Assembly: GCF_003201655.1 (NCBI RefSeq)
Contig: NZ_QJJU01000017.1
Location: forward strand, 1 to 64,000
DNA: 64,000 bases
DNA from: Mycolicibacterium moriokaense
GTDB lineage: Bacteria > Actinomycetota > Actinomycetes > Mycobacteriales > Mycobacteriaceae
Direction of reading: 5' to 3'
The position numbers and the translations under genes are program-made. Below the pieces are notes generated by a model, which did not search any database, was not told the origin of the DNA, and worked only from the letters and a program-made list of their open reading frames with translations. Below are positions 32,650-41,907 of the stretch, one piece after another; within the stretch, counting starts at the first letter, position 1; each line of letters opens with the position of its first letter.

Positions 32650-34709
32650 CAGACTCCCTGCGCCTGGATGGCCGTGATCGCGACGGTGTTGACGATGTCT
32701 TCGACCAGCGCTCCGCGGGACAGGTCGTTGACCGGTTTGTTCAGGCCCTGCAGCACTGGGCCGATCGCGATCGCACCCGCGCTGCGCTGTACCGCCTTGT
32801 ACGTGTTGTTGCCAGTGTTGAGGTCCGGGAAGATCAGTACGGTGGCGCGCCCGGCGACTTCGGAATCGGGCATCTTCGTCTTCGCGACGGATGGCTCCAC
32901 TGCCGCGTCGTATTGGATGGGTCCCTCGACAAGCAGATCGGGTTCGCGCGCTCGAACCAGTTCGGTTGCCGTCCTTACCTTGTCGACATCCGCACCCGTG
33001 CCGCTGGTACCCGTCGAATACGACAGCATGGCCACCCGCGGGTCGATGCCGAACTGGGCCGCGGTGCGTGCCGACGATATCGCGATGTCGGCCAGCTGCT
33101 CGGACGTCGGGTCCGGCACGATCGCACAGTCGCCGTAGGCGAGCACCCTGTCGGCCAGGCACATCAGGAAGATGCTCGATACTGTAGAAACCCCGGACGT
33201 CGTCCCAATTATCTCGAACGCCGGCCGCACTGTGTGCGCGGTGGTGTGCGTGGCACCCGACACCATGCCGTCGACCATGCCGTTGTGCACAAGCATGGTG
33301 CCGAAGTACGACACGTCGTGGATGATCTCGCGGGCCTGTTCGACGGTGACGCCCTTGTGCTTTCGCAACTCGGCGTACTGCTCGGCGAACTTGTCACAGA
33401 GCTCGCTGGTGCGAGAGTTGAGCACCGTCGCCGCGGACAGACCGACACCCAGTTCCGCTGCCCGAGAGCGGACCTGGGTCTCCTCCCCGAGAATCGTCAG
33501 GTCGGCGACGCCCCGCTGAAGCAGCCGTCCTGCCGCCTTGAGGATGCGGTCGTCCTCCCCCTCGGGAAGCACGATGCGCTTGCGGTCCGAACGGGCGCGA
33601 TCCAGCAGCTGATAAGTGAACATCTGCGGCGTCACCACCGACGGGATCGAAATGGCCAGCTGGGCCAGCAGATCCGCGGTATCGACATGCGTGTCCATCA
33701 GCGCCAACGCGGTGTCGATCTTGCGTTGTGAGAGCGCGGTGACGCGGCCACGCGCCGACGCGACCCGACTGGCCGTTTCGAATGTGCCGAACCCGGTGGT
33801 GATGATCGGCAGCCGAAGGCCAAGGCCCGACACCAGCGACTCGATCGACGGGTGCAGCTCAAGTCCTCCGTTGAGGATCACACAGGACAGCGACGGAAAG
33901 CCCTCGGCTGCATGGGCACTCACGACGGCGAGAACAACGTCAGAGCGGTCACCCGGGGTCACGACGGCCACGCCCTCGGTCAGCCGCTCAAGCACATGTT
34001 CGGCCGTCATGCCTGCCACCAACACATCCATCGCCTCGCGAGACAGCAGCGCCGGATCGCCGCGCAGCACCGTGCCGTCGACCGCCGCCTGCAACTCGGC
34101 CACCGAGGGGGCAACCAGCAGCGGCTCCTCCGGCAGCACATAGGTTTTGGGCTCGAAGCGCTTCAGCGCGTCGGCAACGGCGCGCATCTGCGACGGGTCG
34201 CAGCGGTTGGCCACCACGGCCGCGGTGTGTGCGTGCTGGGCGGCGATCTCCGCCAGACATATCTCGACGATCTGGGTGATCTGGTCGGGGGTACGGTCCT
34301 TGGCTTTCACCGCGAGCACGACCGGGGCACCGAGATTGGCCGCGATCCGCGCGTTGGTGGACAGCTCGCTCGGCGCGGCGACGTCGGTGTAGTCGCTGCC
34401 GACGATCAGGACCGCGTCGCACTGGTCGGCGACGTGGTGATACCGGTCGACGATGTCACCGATCGCGGCGTCCGGGTCCTCGTGCAGCTGTTGGTAGCTG
34501 ACGCCGACGCAGTCCTCGTATGGCAGGCCCGCGGTGGACTGAGCCAGCAGCAACTCGAGGATGTAGTCGCGGTCCTCGCCAAGCCGGGTGATCGGACGGA
34601 ACACACCGACCTTGGCTACCGTGGCCGCCAGCCGGTGCAGGATGCCGAGCGCGATCGTCGACTTGCCGGTGTCACCCTCGGGCGACGCGATGTAAATCGC
34701 TGTGGGCAC
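32649..34709 (-). CDS. pta: Phosphate acetyltransferase Pta
   Basis: A 686-residue long-form enzyme transferring acetyl between CoA and phosphate. The N-terminal part has the P-loop-like [16 protein letters not shown], the middle holds the DRTGG domain (about 215-330), and the C-terminal PTA domain starts near 365 with [13 protein letters not shown] and includes [30 protein letters not shown] and [22 protein letters not shown] 34709 is 6 nt after TACGTT on the minus strand, fitting a leaderless start. It is the first gene of pta-ackA; fgd1 lies 12 bp upstream on the same strand. Confidence 0.97.
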   Translation of the reverse strand: MPTAIYIASPEGDTGKSTIALGILHRLAATVAKVGVFRPITRLGEDRDYILELLLAQSTAGLPYEDCVGVSYQQLHEDPDAAIGDIVDRYHHVADQCDAVLIVGSDYTDVAAPSELSTNARIAANLGAPVVLAVKAKDRTPDQITQIVEICLAEIAAQHAHTAAVVANRCDPSQMRAVADALKRFEPKTYVLPEEPLLVAPSVAELQAAVDGTVLRGDPALLSREAMDVLVAGMTAEHVLERLTEGVAVVTPGDRSDVVLAVVSAHAAEGFPSLSCVILNGGLELHPSIESLVSGLGLRLPIITTGFGTFETASRVASARGRVTALSQRKIDTALALMDTHVDTADLLAQLAISIPSVVTPQMFTYQLLDRARSDRKRIVLPEGEDDRILKAAGRLLQRGVADLTILGEETQVRSRAAELGVGLSAATVLNSRTSELCDKFAEQYAELRKHKGVTVEQAREIIHDVSYFGTMLVHNGMVDGMVSGATHTTAHTVRPAFEIIGTTSGVSTVSSIFLMCLADRVLAYGDCAIVPDPTSEQLADIAISSARTAAQFGIDPRVAMLSYSTGTSGTGADVDKVRTATELVRAREPDLLVEGPIQYDAAVEPSVAKTKMPDSEVAGRATVLIFPDLNTGNNTYKAVQRSAGAIAIGPVLQGLNKPVNDLSRGALVEDIVNTVAITAIQAQGV

Positions 34710-34715
34710 GCGGCA

Positions 34716-34721
34716 AACGTA
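34716..34721 (-). promoter_or_regulatory. Candidate leaderless -10 for pta (TACGTT)
   Basis: On the minus strand TACGTT ends 6 nt before the pta GTG and lies in the 12-bp gap after fgd1, so pta-ackA may have its own promoter besides read-through. Confidence 0.4.
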
Positions 34722-35732
34722 TCAGCCGAGCTTGCGCAGCCGCGGCTCCAAATCCTTGTGGAAAAGTTCGAGGAACCGCCGCTGATCCTGCCGAGGGTCG
34801 TGGAACACCAGGTGATTCAGCCCCCACTTGACGTACTGCCCGACCATCTCGACCGCTTCATCGGGATCCGACGCGACGATCCAGCGCTTGGCGACCTGTT
34901 CGATGGGCAGCGCATTGGCGGCCTTCTCCATCTCGATGGGGTCGGTGATGCTGTGCTTCTGCTCGGCGGTCAGCGAAAGGGGCGCCCAGAACCGGGTGTT
35001 CTCGAGTGCCTTCGTGGGATCGGGATCGTAGGAAATCTTGATCTCGATCATCCGGTCGACGTCGTCGGGGTTGCGGCCCGCCGCCTCGGCGCCCTCTTTC
35101 ATCGCGGGGATCAGCTTGTCCTTGTAGAGCTCCTCGCCCTTACCGCTGGTGCAGATGAAGCCGTCGCCCGCGCGCCCGGCGTATTTGGCCACCTGCGGCC
35201 CACCCGCAGCGATGTAGATCGGGATGCCGCCCTCTGGCACGTCATAAATCGAGGCGCCCTTGGTGTGGTAGTACTCGCCCTCGAAGTCCACCCGGTCGCC
35301 CAGCCACAGCTCGCGCATCAGCTTGACCGACTCACGCAGCCGGGCGTAGCGCTCCTTGAACTCCGGCCACTCGCCCTCATAACCGGTTGCGATCTCGTTG
35401 AGCGCCTCGCCGGTGCCCACTCCCAGGAAGATCCGGTCCGGGTACAGGCAACCCATCGTGGCGAACGCCTGAGCGATGACCGCGGGGTTATAGCGGAAGG
35501 TGGGCGTCAGCACGGACGTGCCGAGGAACAGGCGCTTGGTGCGCTCCCCGACCGCCGTCATCCAGGCCAGCGAGAACGGCGCATGCCCGCCCTCGTGACG
35601 CCACGGTTGGAAGTGGTCGCTGACCGTCGCGCTGTCCATGCCGTGCGCTTCGGCCGCAACGGCCAGCTCGACGAGTTCCCGCGGGGCGAACTGTTCCGCC
35701 GACGCCTTGTATCCAAGTTTGAGTTCAGCCAC
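34722..35732 (-). CDS. fgd1: F420-dependent glucose-6-phosphate dehydrogenase Fgd1
   Basis: A 336-residue luciferase-fold enzyme that oxidises glucose 6-phosphate and reduces coenzyme F420, supplying F420H2 to reductases including those that activate nitroimidazole drugs. Sequence agreement with mycobacterial FGD1 is very high from [20 protein letters not shown] through [40 protein letters not shown] and [18 protein letters not shown] 35732 gives the standard 336 residues; eight extra upstream codons are open but not conserved. Only 35 bp separate it from the divergent metallo-beta-lactamase-fold gene. Confidence 0.98.
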   Translation of the reverse strand: MAELKLGYKASAEQFAPRELVELAVAAEAHGMDSATVSDHFQPWRHEGGHAPFSLAWMTAVGERTKRLFLGTSVLTPTFRYNPAVIAQAFATMGCLYPDRIFLGVGTGEALNEIATGYEGEWPEFKERYARLRESVKLMRELWLGDRVDFEGEYYHTKGASIYDVPEGGIPIYIAAGGPQVAKYAGRAGDGFICTSGKGEELYKDKLIPAMKEGAEAAGRNPDDVDRMIEIKISYDPDPTKALENTRFWAPLSLTAEQKHSITDPIEMEKAANALPIEQVAKRWIVASDPDEAVEMVGQYVKWGLNHLVFHDPRQDQRRFLELFHKDLEPRLRKLG

Positions 35733-35755
35733 GTGTTCGTTTCTACTCCACTGCA

Positions 35756-35761
35756 TAGACT
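35756..35761 (+). promoter_or_regulatory. Candidate leaderless -10 (TAGACT)
   Basis: TAGACT ends 6 nt before the ATG at 35768. The gap CGGGAG also resembles a Shine-Dalgarno but is too close to act on this ATG, so leaderless initiation is more likely. Confidence 0.45.
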
Positions 35762-35767
35762 CGGGAG

Positions 35768-36511
35768 ATGGCGCCAGCCCTGACTGCCATCACCGACCGT
35801 GTGCATTTCGCCTACACCGACCTCGTCAACTGGACGTTGGTCACCGACGACGACGGCCTCATGTTGATCGACGCAGGCTTCCCCGGCAACCGCGACGACG
35901 TGCTCGCGTCGATGAGGGAGCTCGGATTCGGCATCGACGACCTCCGAGCAATCCTGTTGACACACGCCCACATCGACCATTTCGGTTCGGCGATCTGGTT
36001 CGCGAAAACGCATGGCACGCCGGTGTATTGCCACGCCGCCGAGGTCGGGCACTCCAAGCGGGAGTACCTCGAACAGGTGTCGCCCGCCGATCTCGCGCTG
36101 AACATCTGGAAGCCGCAGTGGCTGAAATGGTCGGTGGCGATCAGCCGCAAGGGCGCCCTGACGCGCGACGGGATCCCCACCACCCAGGCGCTCACCGAAG
36201 ACGTTGCAGCAGGGCTGCCCGGCGCGCCGAAACCGATTCCGACCCCAGGCCACACCGGCGGGCACTGCTCGTTCGTGGTCGACGGTGTGCTCGTCGCGGG
36301 CGACGCGTTGGTGACGGGCCACCCGGTGGCGCCACGCATCGGCCCGCAGCTGCTGCCCGACGTGTTCAACCATGACCAGGACGGCTGCGTGCGCAGCCTG
36401 GCCGCGCTGGGGATGTTGGACACCGACGTGGTGCTCCCCGGCCACGGGCCGGTGTGGCGGGGATCGGTCCGTGAGGCCAGCGAGAAAGCCGCGGCGCAGG
36501 CGTCCTCGTAG
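35768..36511 (+). CDS. Metallo-beta-lactamase-fold hydrolase (Rv0406c-type)
   Basis: A 247-residue hydrolase. THAHIDHFG supplies the HxHxDH metal site, GHTGGHCSF a third His, GDALVTGH the bridging Asp, and GHGPVWRG the last His. This is the complete two-metal set. The fold covers lactonases, glyoxalases and beta-lactamases; the absence of a signal peptide argues against a secreted beta-lactamase. From memory the gene also sits beside fgd1 in M. tuberculosis. Its stop abuts the stop of the convergent small membrane gene. The exact substrate is unknown. Confidence 0.88.
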   Translation: MAPALTAITDRVHFAYTDLVNWTLVTDDDGLMLIDAGFPGNRDDVLASMRELGFGIDDLRAILLTHAHIDHFGSAIWFAKTHGTPVYCHAAEVGHSKREYLEQVSPADLALNIWKPQWLKWSVAISRKGALTRDGIPTTQALTEDVAAGLPGAPKPIPTPGHTGGHCSFVVDGVLVAGDALVTGHPVAPRIGPQLLPDVFNHDQDGCVRSLAALGMLDTDVVLPGHGPVWRGSVREASEKAAAQASS

Positions 36512-36808
36512 CTAGGTGAGAACCTCGTAGCCGAGCAAAAAGATCGCGGTCAGACAGAAGCCGCAGCCGATGACGATCGTCGGCATCAGGATCATGCTGT
36601 CGAGTTCGTCGTCGTCGAGCACGTCGCCCTCGAACCGGCCGAACAGCACCCGCGCCACCCCGGTCCTCCGGAACGTGCGCACAAGGGCCTGCACGGCCTT
36701 GGTGTTTCGCCTGCGGCCGATGAACATCCTCGACGTGATACCCACGACGAATGTCAGGACGGCGGCGCCGAGGAGCAGCCACGCCACCGTCGTCTGAGAA
36801 ATCGACAC
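36512..36808 (-). CDS. Small two-helix membrane protein
   Basis: A 98-residue protein. One helix lies near residues 8-27; a basic stretch SRMFIGRRRNTKAVQALVRT follows, then an acidic segment GDVLDDDELDS and a second helix near 75-95. Both ends are probably on one side. I do not recognise the family. It starts at GTG 36808 and its TAG directly abuts the TAG of the upstream-facing hydrolase gene. The next gene upstream on this strand ends 37 bp away, so it may be the last member of that transcript. Confidence 0.6.
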   Translation of the reverse strand: MSISQTTVAWLLLGAAVLTFVVGITSRMFIGRRRNTKAVQALVRTFRRTGVARVLFGRFEGDVLDDDELDSMILMPTIVIGCGFCLTAIFLLGYEVLT

Positions 36809-36845
36809 TTCGCACCCCCGGTGTCCGCCGACACCTTGGGCCAGC

Positions 36846-38183
36846 CTATAGGCCGAGGTGATCGCGCAGGGTATGGCCGGAGTATTCGGTGCGGAAACTG
36901 CCGCGCTCCTGCAGCAGCGGGACCACCTGGTCGACGAAGTCGTCGAGGCCGCGCGGAGTCAGGTGGGGCACCAGGATGAACCCGTCGCAGGCGTCGGACT
37001 GGACGTGCAGGTCGATCTCGTCGGCGAGCTGGGCCGGCGTGCCGACGAACTGTTGCCTGCTGGTGACGGCGATGACGAGCTCCCGGATGCTCAGCTTGTC
37101 GGCCTCGGCGCGTTGGCGCCACGCGGCGGCGACGGCCTTCGGGTCGCCATGGCGGACCCTGCCCTGGGTGATCGACGGGTCGTCGGCCGGTTCGACGTCG
37201 GGCAGCGGTCCGTCCGGGTCGTAGGCCGACAGGTCCCGCAGCCACACCTGCTCGAGCATCGCGATCGCGGTCTGCGGGCCGACTTGCTGACGGCGGATAT
37301 GGCTGGCCTTCTCGGCCGCCTCCGCCGGTGTGTCACCAAGCACGAACGTCGCGGCGGGAAATACCTTGAGCTGGTTTGGGTCTCGGCCATACGACGCCGC
37401 TTGTTGCTTGACGTCCGCGTAGTAGGACTGGCCCGCCTCCAGGGTCGAATGCAGGGTGAACGCTGCGTCGGCATATTTGGCCAGGAACGCCCGACCGTCG
37501 GCGGAGTCCCCCGCCTGCAGCAGGACGGGATGACCCTGCGGCGCACGCGGCAGGGTACTCACACCGCGAACGTCGAACTGCGGCCCGCGATGTTCGACAA
37601 TCCGAACCCGGGTGGGGTCGACGTAGACGCCGCTGTCCCGATCCGCGATCACAGCGTCCGGTGCCCAGCTGTCCCAGAACTCGCGAGCCACGGTGACGAA
37701 CTCCTCGGCCCGTTTGTAGCGGTCGGAGTGATCCAGGAATCCGCCGCGGCGGAAGTTCTCACCGGTGAACGCGTCCGACGAGGTGACGATGTTCCAACCG
37801 GCGCGGCCGTCGGACAGGTGGTCGAGGGTGGCGAATTGCCTTGCCACCTCGAAAGGTTCGTTGAAAGTGGTGTTGATGGTGCCTGTCAGGCCGAGGCGAT
37901 CGGTGACCGCGGCCAGCGCCGCCAGGACCGTGAACGTGTCGGGCCTGCCCACGACGTCGAGGTCGTGGATCCGGCCGCGGTGCTCACGCAGCCGCAACCC
38001 CTCGGCGAGGAAGAAGAAGTCGAACAGCCCACGCTCGGCGGTCTGCGCCAGGTGCACGAAGGAGTCGAACTCGATCTGGCTCCCCGACTCCGGGTCGGAC
38101 CACACAGTGGTGTTGTTGACGCCGGGAAAATGCGCAGCGAGGTGGATCGGCTTGCGGTGTTTGCCTTCTCGGATGCTCGTCAC
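36846..38183 (-). CDS. LLM-class flavin monooxygenase, NtaA/SnaA/DszA type (third in cluster)
   Basis: A 445-residue luciferase-fold monooxygenase, the length typical of FMNH2-dependent enzymes for nitrilotriacetate, dibenzothiophene sulfone or sulfonates. Signature stretches are HLAAHFPG, LFDFFFLAEGL, LDHLSDGRAGWNIVTSSDAF and AREFWDSWAPDAV. GTG 38183 overlaps the previous stop (GTGA) and has AGAGGTGGGG 5-7 nt upstream; GTG 38192 is less likely. Its partners are two more monooxygenases and a GNAT protein in one operon. A flavin reductase is not encoded nearby and must be shared. Substrate unknown, organosulfur compound likely (inference). Confidence 0.88.
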   Translation of the reverse strand: MTSIREGKHRKPIHLAAHFPGVNNTTVWSDPESGSQIEFDSFVHLAQTAERGLFDFFFLAEGLRLREHRGRIHDLDVVGRPDTFTVLAALAAVTDRLGLTGTINTTFNEPFEVARQFATLDHLSDGRAGWNIVTSSDAFTGENFRRGGFLDHSDRYKRAEEFVTVAREFWDSWAPDAVIADRDSGVYVDPTRVRIVEHRGPQFDVRGVSTLPRAPQGHPVLLQAGDSADGRAFLAKYADAAFTLHSTLEAGQSYYADVKQQAASYGRDPNQLKVFPAATFVLGDTPAEAAEKASHIRRQQVGPQTAIAMLEQVWLRDLSAYDPDGPLPDVEPADDPSITQGRVRHGDPKAVAAAWRQRAEADKLSIRELVIAVTSRQQFVGTPAQLADEIDLHVQSDACDGFILVPHLTPRGLDDFVDQVVPLLQERGSFRTEYSGHTLRDHLGL

Positions 38184-39292
38184 AGGCCCCACCTCTTGGC
38201 GATCAATTCGTGCGAGCGGAGCCGGTCGGCCTGGCGGTGCGTGACCGACGTGATGACCAGCTCGTCGGCCGCGGTTGCCCGCTGCAGGGTCTCCAGCTTG
38301 TCGGCGACCTCGTCGGGATCGCCGACGAATTGCGTTGCGGTGCGGTCCTTCACCACCGCGAGCTGTTCATCCGTCAGCGGCTCGACATTGTCGGGGTCCG
38401 GATAGGGGATGGCACCGTCGCAGGCGCGGATCGAGTACACCCAGTGGCCGTAGCTGGACGCGAGATGCCGCGCCGAGGCTGAATCGTCGGCCACCACGAT
38501 GTCGGCCGACACCACCACATACGGTTCGGACAACGCGGCCGACGGTTGGAACGCGGCGCGGTAGACGTCGATCGCGTCAAGCGCGGTGGCGGGCGTGATG
38601 TGGTAACTGGCGACGAACGGCAACCCACGCGCGCCAGCCACCTGCGCGCTCTGTCCCTTGCTGCTCCCGAATACCCACGGGGTCAGGTCCGCTCGCTCGC
38701 CTGGCGTGGCATGGGCGTCGACACCGTCGATTTCGTAGCTGCCGTCCAGCATGGCCAGGATGTCGCCGACCTGCTCACCGAAATCGGGCGAGACGGCTTC
38801 GGGCTGCTGCAGCACGGACATCTTGGCCCGCAGCCGTGGATTTCGCATCAGCGCGCTGATGTCGAATGGCGGCGGGACGATGACGCCGTCGACGTCGCGC
38901 CATTCGCGTGGCGGCTTCGGCGTCGGTGGCTTGGGTTTCTTGAGCGCCTCGCGGCGGCGCTGGCCCGACCGCCCCACACCGAGGTCGATGCGGCCGGGGT
39001 GGAAGGCCTCGAGCATGCCGAAGCTCTCGACGACGGCGACGGCGGTCGTCTGACCGAGCTGCACGGCCGCAGCGCCGACGCGAATCCTGTCGGTGGCGGC
39101 GGCGATCTGCCCGATCAGCACCGCGGGGGACGAGCTGGCTACCGCGACGAAGTGGTGTTCGGCGATCCAGTAGCGCTTGAAACCCCACTGCTCGGCGTGC
39201 TGGGCGAGGTCGACCGTGTTGCGCAGCGCGGATGCGGCGTCGCAGCCTTCGCTGATCGGTGCCAGGTCGAGGATCGACAGCGGAACGCTCAT
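38180..39292 (-). CDS. LLM-class oxidoreductase, MsnO8-like (second in cluster)
   Basis: A 370-residue luciferase-like protein of the shorter single-chain type. The N-terminus SVPLSILDLAPISEG followed by NTVDLAQHAEQWGFKRYWIAEHH is the usual pattern of the alkanal-monooxygenase-like group; AATDRIRVGAAAVQLGQTTA and GRIDLGVGRSGQRR follow. It differs from its two neighbours, which are of the longer NtaA type, so the cluster combines two LLM subfamilies. It overlaps both neighbours by 4 nt. The cofactor is FMN or F420; sequence alone does not decide. Confidence 0.88.
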   Translation of the reverse strand: MSVPLSILDLAPISEGCDAASALRNTVDLAQHAEQWGFKRYWIAEHHFVAVASSSPAVLIGQIAAATDRIRVGAAAVQLGQTTAVAVVESFGMLEAFHPGRIDLGVGRSGQRRREALKKPKPPTPKPPREWRDVDGVIVPPPFDISALMRNPRLRAKMSVLQQPEAVSPDFGEQVGDILAMLDGSYEIDGVDAHATPGERADLTPWVFGSSKGQSAQVAGARGLPFVASYHITPATALDAIDVYRAAFQPSAALSEPYVVVSADIVVADDSASARHLASSYGHWVYSIRACDGAIPYPDPDNVEPLTDEQLAVVKDRTATQFVGDPDEVADKLETLQRATAADELVITSVTHRQADRLRSHELIAKRWGL

Positions 39293-40362
39293 GACTGCTC
39301 CACCTTCGTATAGCGGTTCTCGGCGATGGGCAGTCCGAGCCGCTCGCGCAGTGTTTCACCGTCGGTGTAGGCGCTACGGAAGCGGCCTGCCCTCTGCAGA
39401 AGCGGCACCACCTCGTCGACGATCACGGGTAGGTCGGTGGCGTGTACCGCGGGCCGCAGCCGAACCCCGTCGATGCCAGACTGGTACCACCGCAATACCA
39501 GGTCCACGAGTTCGGTTGGGGTGCCGTCGAATACCAGCGCATCCGACCGGGGATCGACGACGCCGTCGAAGGTCACGTAAAGGTCGGCGTAGACCTTGAG
39601 TCCCGCGACCTCACCGATGATCGCCTGCAGCGACTCATCACTCTGCGGTGTGATGAAGACCAGATCCGCACTGCGCGAGGCGAACTCATAGATCGGCGTC
39701 GCGTGAGCCAGCGCAGCCACCACGGGCTGTCCCTGCGGTGGCCTCGGCGTGATGGACGGCCCCTTTACGGAGAGGTACTTGCCTGCGAAGTCGATGTAGT
39801 GCAGCTTGTCCCGGTCGATGAACCTGCCCGTTGCGGCGTCGCGGATGACGGCGTCGTCCTCCCAGCTGTCCCACAGCCGACGGGCCGCCTCGACCGCATC
39901 GGATGCCTCGTCGAACAGGTCCGCCCCGCTGACGTCGCGCCGTCCGAAAAGCTCGGCCTCGTGCGGCGTGCCACTGACACGCACCTGCCAGCCGGCTCGG
40001 CCGTGCGAGATGAAGTCCAGTGTGGCAATGGCTTTCGAGACGTGGAACGGCTCGGTGTGTGTCACCGTGGCCACGGGGATCAGTCCGATGTGATTAGTCA
40101 CTGGCGCCACCCGCGAGGCGACAAGCACCGCGTCTGGACGGCCCGCGAGCCACCGGGAATCGATCTCGGGGCGACGACGCCGCTGAGCGGTCAACGCGTC
40201 GTCGAAGGTCACGAAATCGAGCAGTCCGCGTTCTGCGGTCCTGCCAAGGCCTGCCCAGTACCGGCCACTCGTCACGGGCTGCGGCTCGGGTGTGTGCCGC
40301 CACGCCTCGGGATGCCAGCCGTAGCCGTCGAGCGCGACACCGAGGTGCAGATGCTCGGTCAT
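39289..40362 (-). CDS. LLM-class flavin monooxygenase, NtaA/SnaA type (first in cluster)
   Basis: A 357-residue monooxygenase related to the product of 36846-38183 but about 90 residues shorter. It contains LGVALDGYGWHPEAWR, GRTAERGLLDFVTFDDAL, LDFISHGRAGWQVRVSGTPH and RRLWDSWEDDAVIRD. The missing part is a loop insert in the second half, and the C-terminus resembles its paralogue (VVPLLQRAGRFRSAYT). I chose ATG 40362 because it overlaps the GNAT gene stop (ATGA) and the earlier open frame lies within that gene. It probably oxygenates a small organic sulfur or nitrogen compound. Confidence 0.87.
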   Translation of the reverse strand: MTEHLHLGVALDGYGWHPEAWRHTPEPQPVTSGRYWAGLGRTAERGLLDFVTFDDALTAQRRRRPEIDSRWLAGRPDAVLVASRVAPVTNHIGLIPVATVTHTEPFHVSKAIATLDFISHGRAGWQVRVSGTPHEAELFGRRDVSGADLFDEASDAVEAARRLWDSWEDDAVIRDAATGRFIDRDKLHYIDFAGKYLSVKGPSITPRPPQGQPVVAALAHATPIYEFASRSADLVFITPQSDESLQAIIGEVAGLKVYADLYVTFDGVVDPRSDALVFDGTPTELVDLVLRWYQSGIDGVRLRPAVHATDLPVIVDEVVPLLQRAGRFRSAYTDGETLRERLGLPIAENRYTKVEQS

Positions 40363-40853
40363 GGGAGAGCCTTTACAAACGCGATCGGAAACACATCCCC
40401 CTCCGCAGGGAGCGGCTCGGTCAGCCGGGTGTAGCCGGTGGAGACATACAAGGCCTCGGCCTCGGGCTGTCGATCGCCCGTCGTCAGATACACGCGACGA
40501 TATCCGCGGGCGACGATCTCGGCCTCGAGCGCAACGAGCAGCGCCTTGGCATGCCCACGGCGACGGTGCCTGCTGTCGGTCCAGATCCGCTTGAGTTCGG
40601 CGGTGGAGTCGTCGAAGCGGCAGAACGCCCCGCCGGTGACCGGCTGGTCGTTGAGGAGTCCGATGAGCAGGCCGCCGCCGGGCGGCGCGAACTCCGCGGC
40701 CGGATGACCTCTCAGCCACTTCGACATGTGCTCTTCGGCAACTTCGTAGCGGCTGGCGTACTCGACGGTCAGCTCAGCAAGCAGCGGCTCGGCCAGTGGG
40801 TCATCCTGGCCGACCGCCACAAAGCGCAGCTTGTCGACTGTGGGCACGGACAT
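40359..40853 (-). CDS. GNAT-family N-acetyltransferase
   Basis: A 164-residue acetyltransferase. The acetyl-CoA loop is RHRRRGHAKALLVALEAEIV (the R-x2-x-G-x-A motif), preceded by the beta strand AELKRIWTDS and followed by GYRRVYLTTGDRQPEAEALY. It acetylates an amine or resists one; the substrate is unknown. It is the first gene of the monooxygenase operon and overlaps the next by 4 nt, so it might modify a substrate or product of that route. GTG one codon upstream (40856) is an alternative start. The SDR gene is divergent across 127 bp. Confidence 0.85.
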   Translation of the reverse strand: MSVPTVDKLRFVAVGQDDPLAEPLLAELTVEYASRYEVAEEHMSKWLRGHPAAEFAPPGGGLLIGLLNDQPVTGGAFCRFDDSTAELKRIWTDSRHRRRGHAKALLVALEAEIVARGYRRVYLTTGDRQPEAEALYVSTGYTRLTEPLPAEGDVFPIAFVKALP

Positions 40854-40951
40854 CACCTAACTGTCTAACGCGAGCCGACGGGCTGCATTCCAGACTGGTC
40901 TAATCGCTCAGCGTGATTTGAAGTCGGCCCAGCACACGCCCCCTTCCAAGA

Positions 40952-40975
40952 CAAACTTGACACGTGTAAAGTTTG
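40952..40975. promoter_or_regulatory. 24-bp palindromic operator before the SDR gene
   Basis: CAAACTTGACACGTGTAAAG followed by TTTG is an inverted repeat matching at 11 of 12 base pairs around ACACGTGT. It ends 5 nt before the ATG and includes TAAAGT (40967-40972), a TAnnnT hexamer 8 nt before the start. A repressor of TetR type is the likely binder; no regulator gene is adjacent. Confidence 0.65.
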
Positions 40976-40980
40976 GTCGC

Positions 40981-41844
40981 ATGGACAACATCCGGGGCAA
41001 GACCATCGCCATCACCGGCGCCGCTCGCGGCATCGGATACGCCACCGCCAAGGCACTGCTGGCCCGTGGCGCCAGGGTGGTCATCGGCGACCGTGATGTC
41101 GCGCTTCAGGAGTCTGCCGTCGCGGACCTCACCAAGCTGGGCCAGGTCTCCGGCTACCCGCTCGACGTCACCGACCGGGAGTCGTTCGCAACGTTCCTCG
41201 ACAAGGCGCGCACCGACGGCGGCGGCCACATCGACGTCCTGATCAACAACGCGGGCGTGATGCCGATCGGCCCGTTCCTCGACCAGTCCGAGCAGACGAT
41301 CCGCTCGACCATCGAGGTGAACTTCTACGGTGTGCTCACCGGGTGTCAGCTGGTGCTGCCCGAGATGGTGGCCCGGCGCAGCGGCCACATCGTCAACATC
41401 GCCTCGCTCGCAGGCATGCTCGCGGTGCCTGGACAGGTTGTCTACGCCGGGACCAAGTTCGCGGTGGTCGGCCTGTCCTCCGGATTGTCCGACGAGTTCG
41501 CCCCGCGGGGTGTCGAGGTGAGTTGTGTGATGCCGACATTCACTAACACCGAATTGATCACCGGCACACATACTTCTGCGGCGCAGAAGCCCGTTGAGCC
41601 CGAAGACATCGCGGCGGCCGTGGTCAAGGTACTGGACAACCCGACCACCCTGAGGTCCGTTCCGCCGTGGGGGCGATTCGTCAGTGCGGTCACGCCCACG
41701 CTGTCGGCCAAGGCTCGTCGCTGGCTGTCGCACAAGATGGGAAACGACACGGTGTTCCTGACCTTCGATGCGAAGGCACGGGAAGCCTACGAGCAGCGTG
41801 CCCAGGCCGCACAGGGTGTCGTCGAGGGAACCGAAAAGCAGTAG
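40981..41844 (+). CDS. Short-chain dehydrogenase/reductase
   Basis: A 287-residue classical SDR. The cofactor motif is TGAARGIG (TGxxxGxG), with NNAG at the end of strand 4, Ser in NIASLAG and the active YAGTK pair, Tyr and Lys. A C-terminal extension of about 40 residues past the core (AKARRWLSHKMGNDTVFLTF) is often seen in mycobacterial enzymes of lipid or alcohol metabolism. An Asp or Arg after strand 2 (VIGDRD) favours NAD. A palindrome directly upstream suggests inducible expression. The substrate is unknown. Confidence 0.92.
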   Translation: MDNIRGKTIAITGAARGIGYATAKALLARGARVVIGDRDVALQESAVADLTKLGQVSGYPLDVTDRESFATFLDKARTDGGGHIDVLINNAGVMPIGPFLDQSEQTIRSTIEVNFYGVLTGCQLVLPEMVARRSGHIVNIASLAGMLAVPGQVVYAGTKFAVVGLSSGLSDEFAPRGVEVSCVMPTFTNTELITGTHTSAAQKPVEPEDIAAAVVKVLDNPTTLRSVPPWGRFVSAVTPTLSAKARRWLSHKMGNDTVFLTFDAKAREAYEQRAQAAQGVVEGTEKQ

Positions 41845-41850
41845 CACGCG

Positions 41851-41907
41851 CGAAATTGCACTCAGGGCTGTGGTTTTGGACGAACTACAGCCCTCACTGC
41901 AATTTCG
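41851..41907. terminator. Long hairpin between convergent SDR and acidic-protein genes
   Basis: CGAAATTGCACTCAGGGCTG (41851-41870) pairs, with two mismatches, with CAGCCCTCACTGCAATTTCG (41888-41907). It begins 6 nt after the SDR stop. Its right arm covers the last codons and stop (41894-41896) of the opposing gene, so part of the coding sequence doubles as terminator stem. Confidence 0.7.

Noticed and set aside
33852-35783. 643-residue plus-strand ORF opposite pta and fgd1
   Set aside because: It is antisense to two strongly conserved enzymes and its composition (Arg, His, Gly, Leu) is typical of GC-rich shadow frames.
36858-38405. 515-residue plus-strand ORF across the monooxygenase genes
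   Set aside because: Antisense to two LLM-family genes with clear motifs; no independent start or domain.
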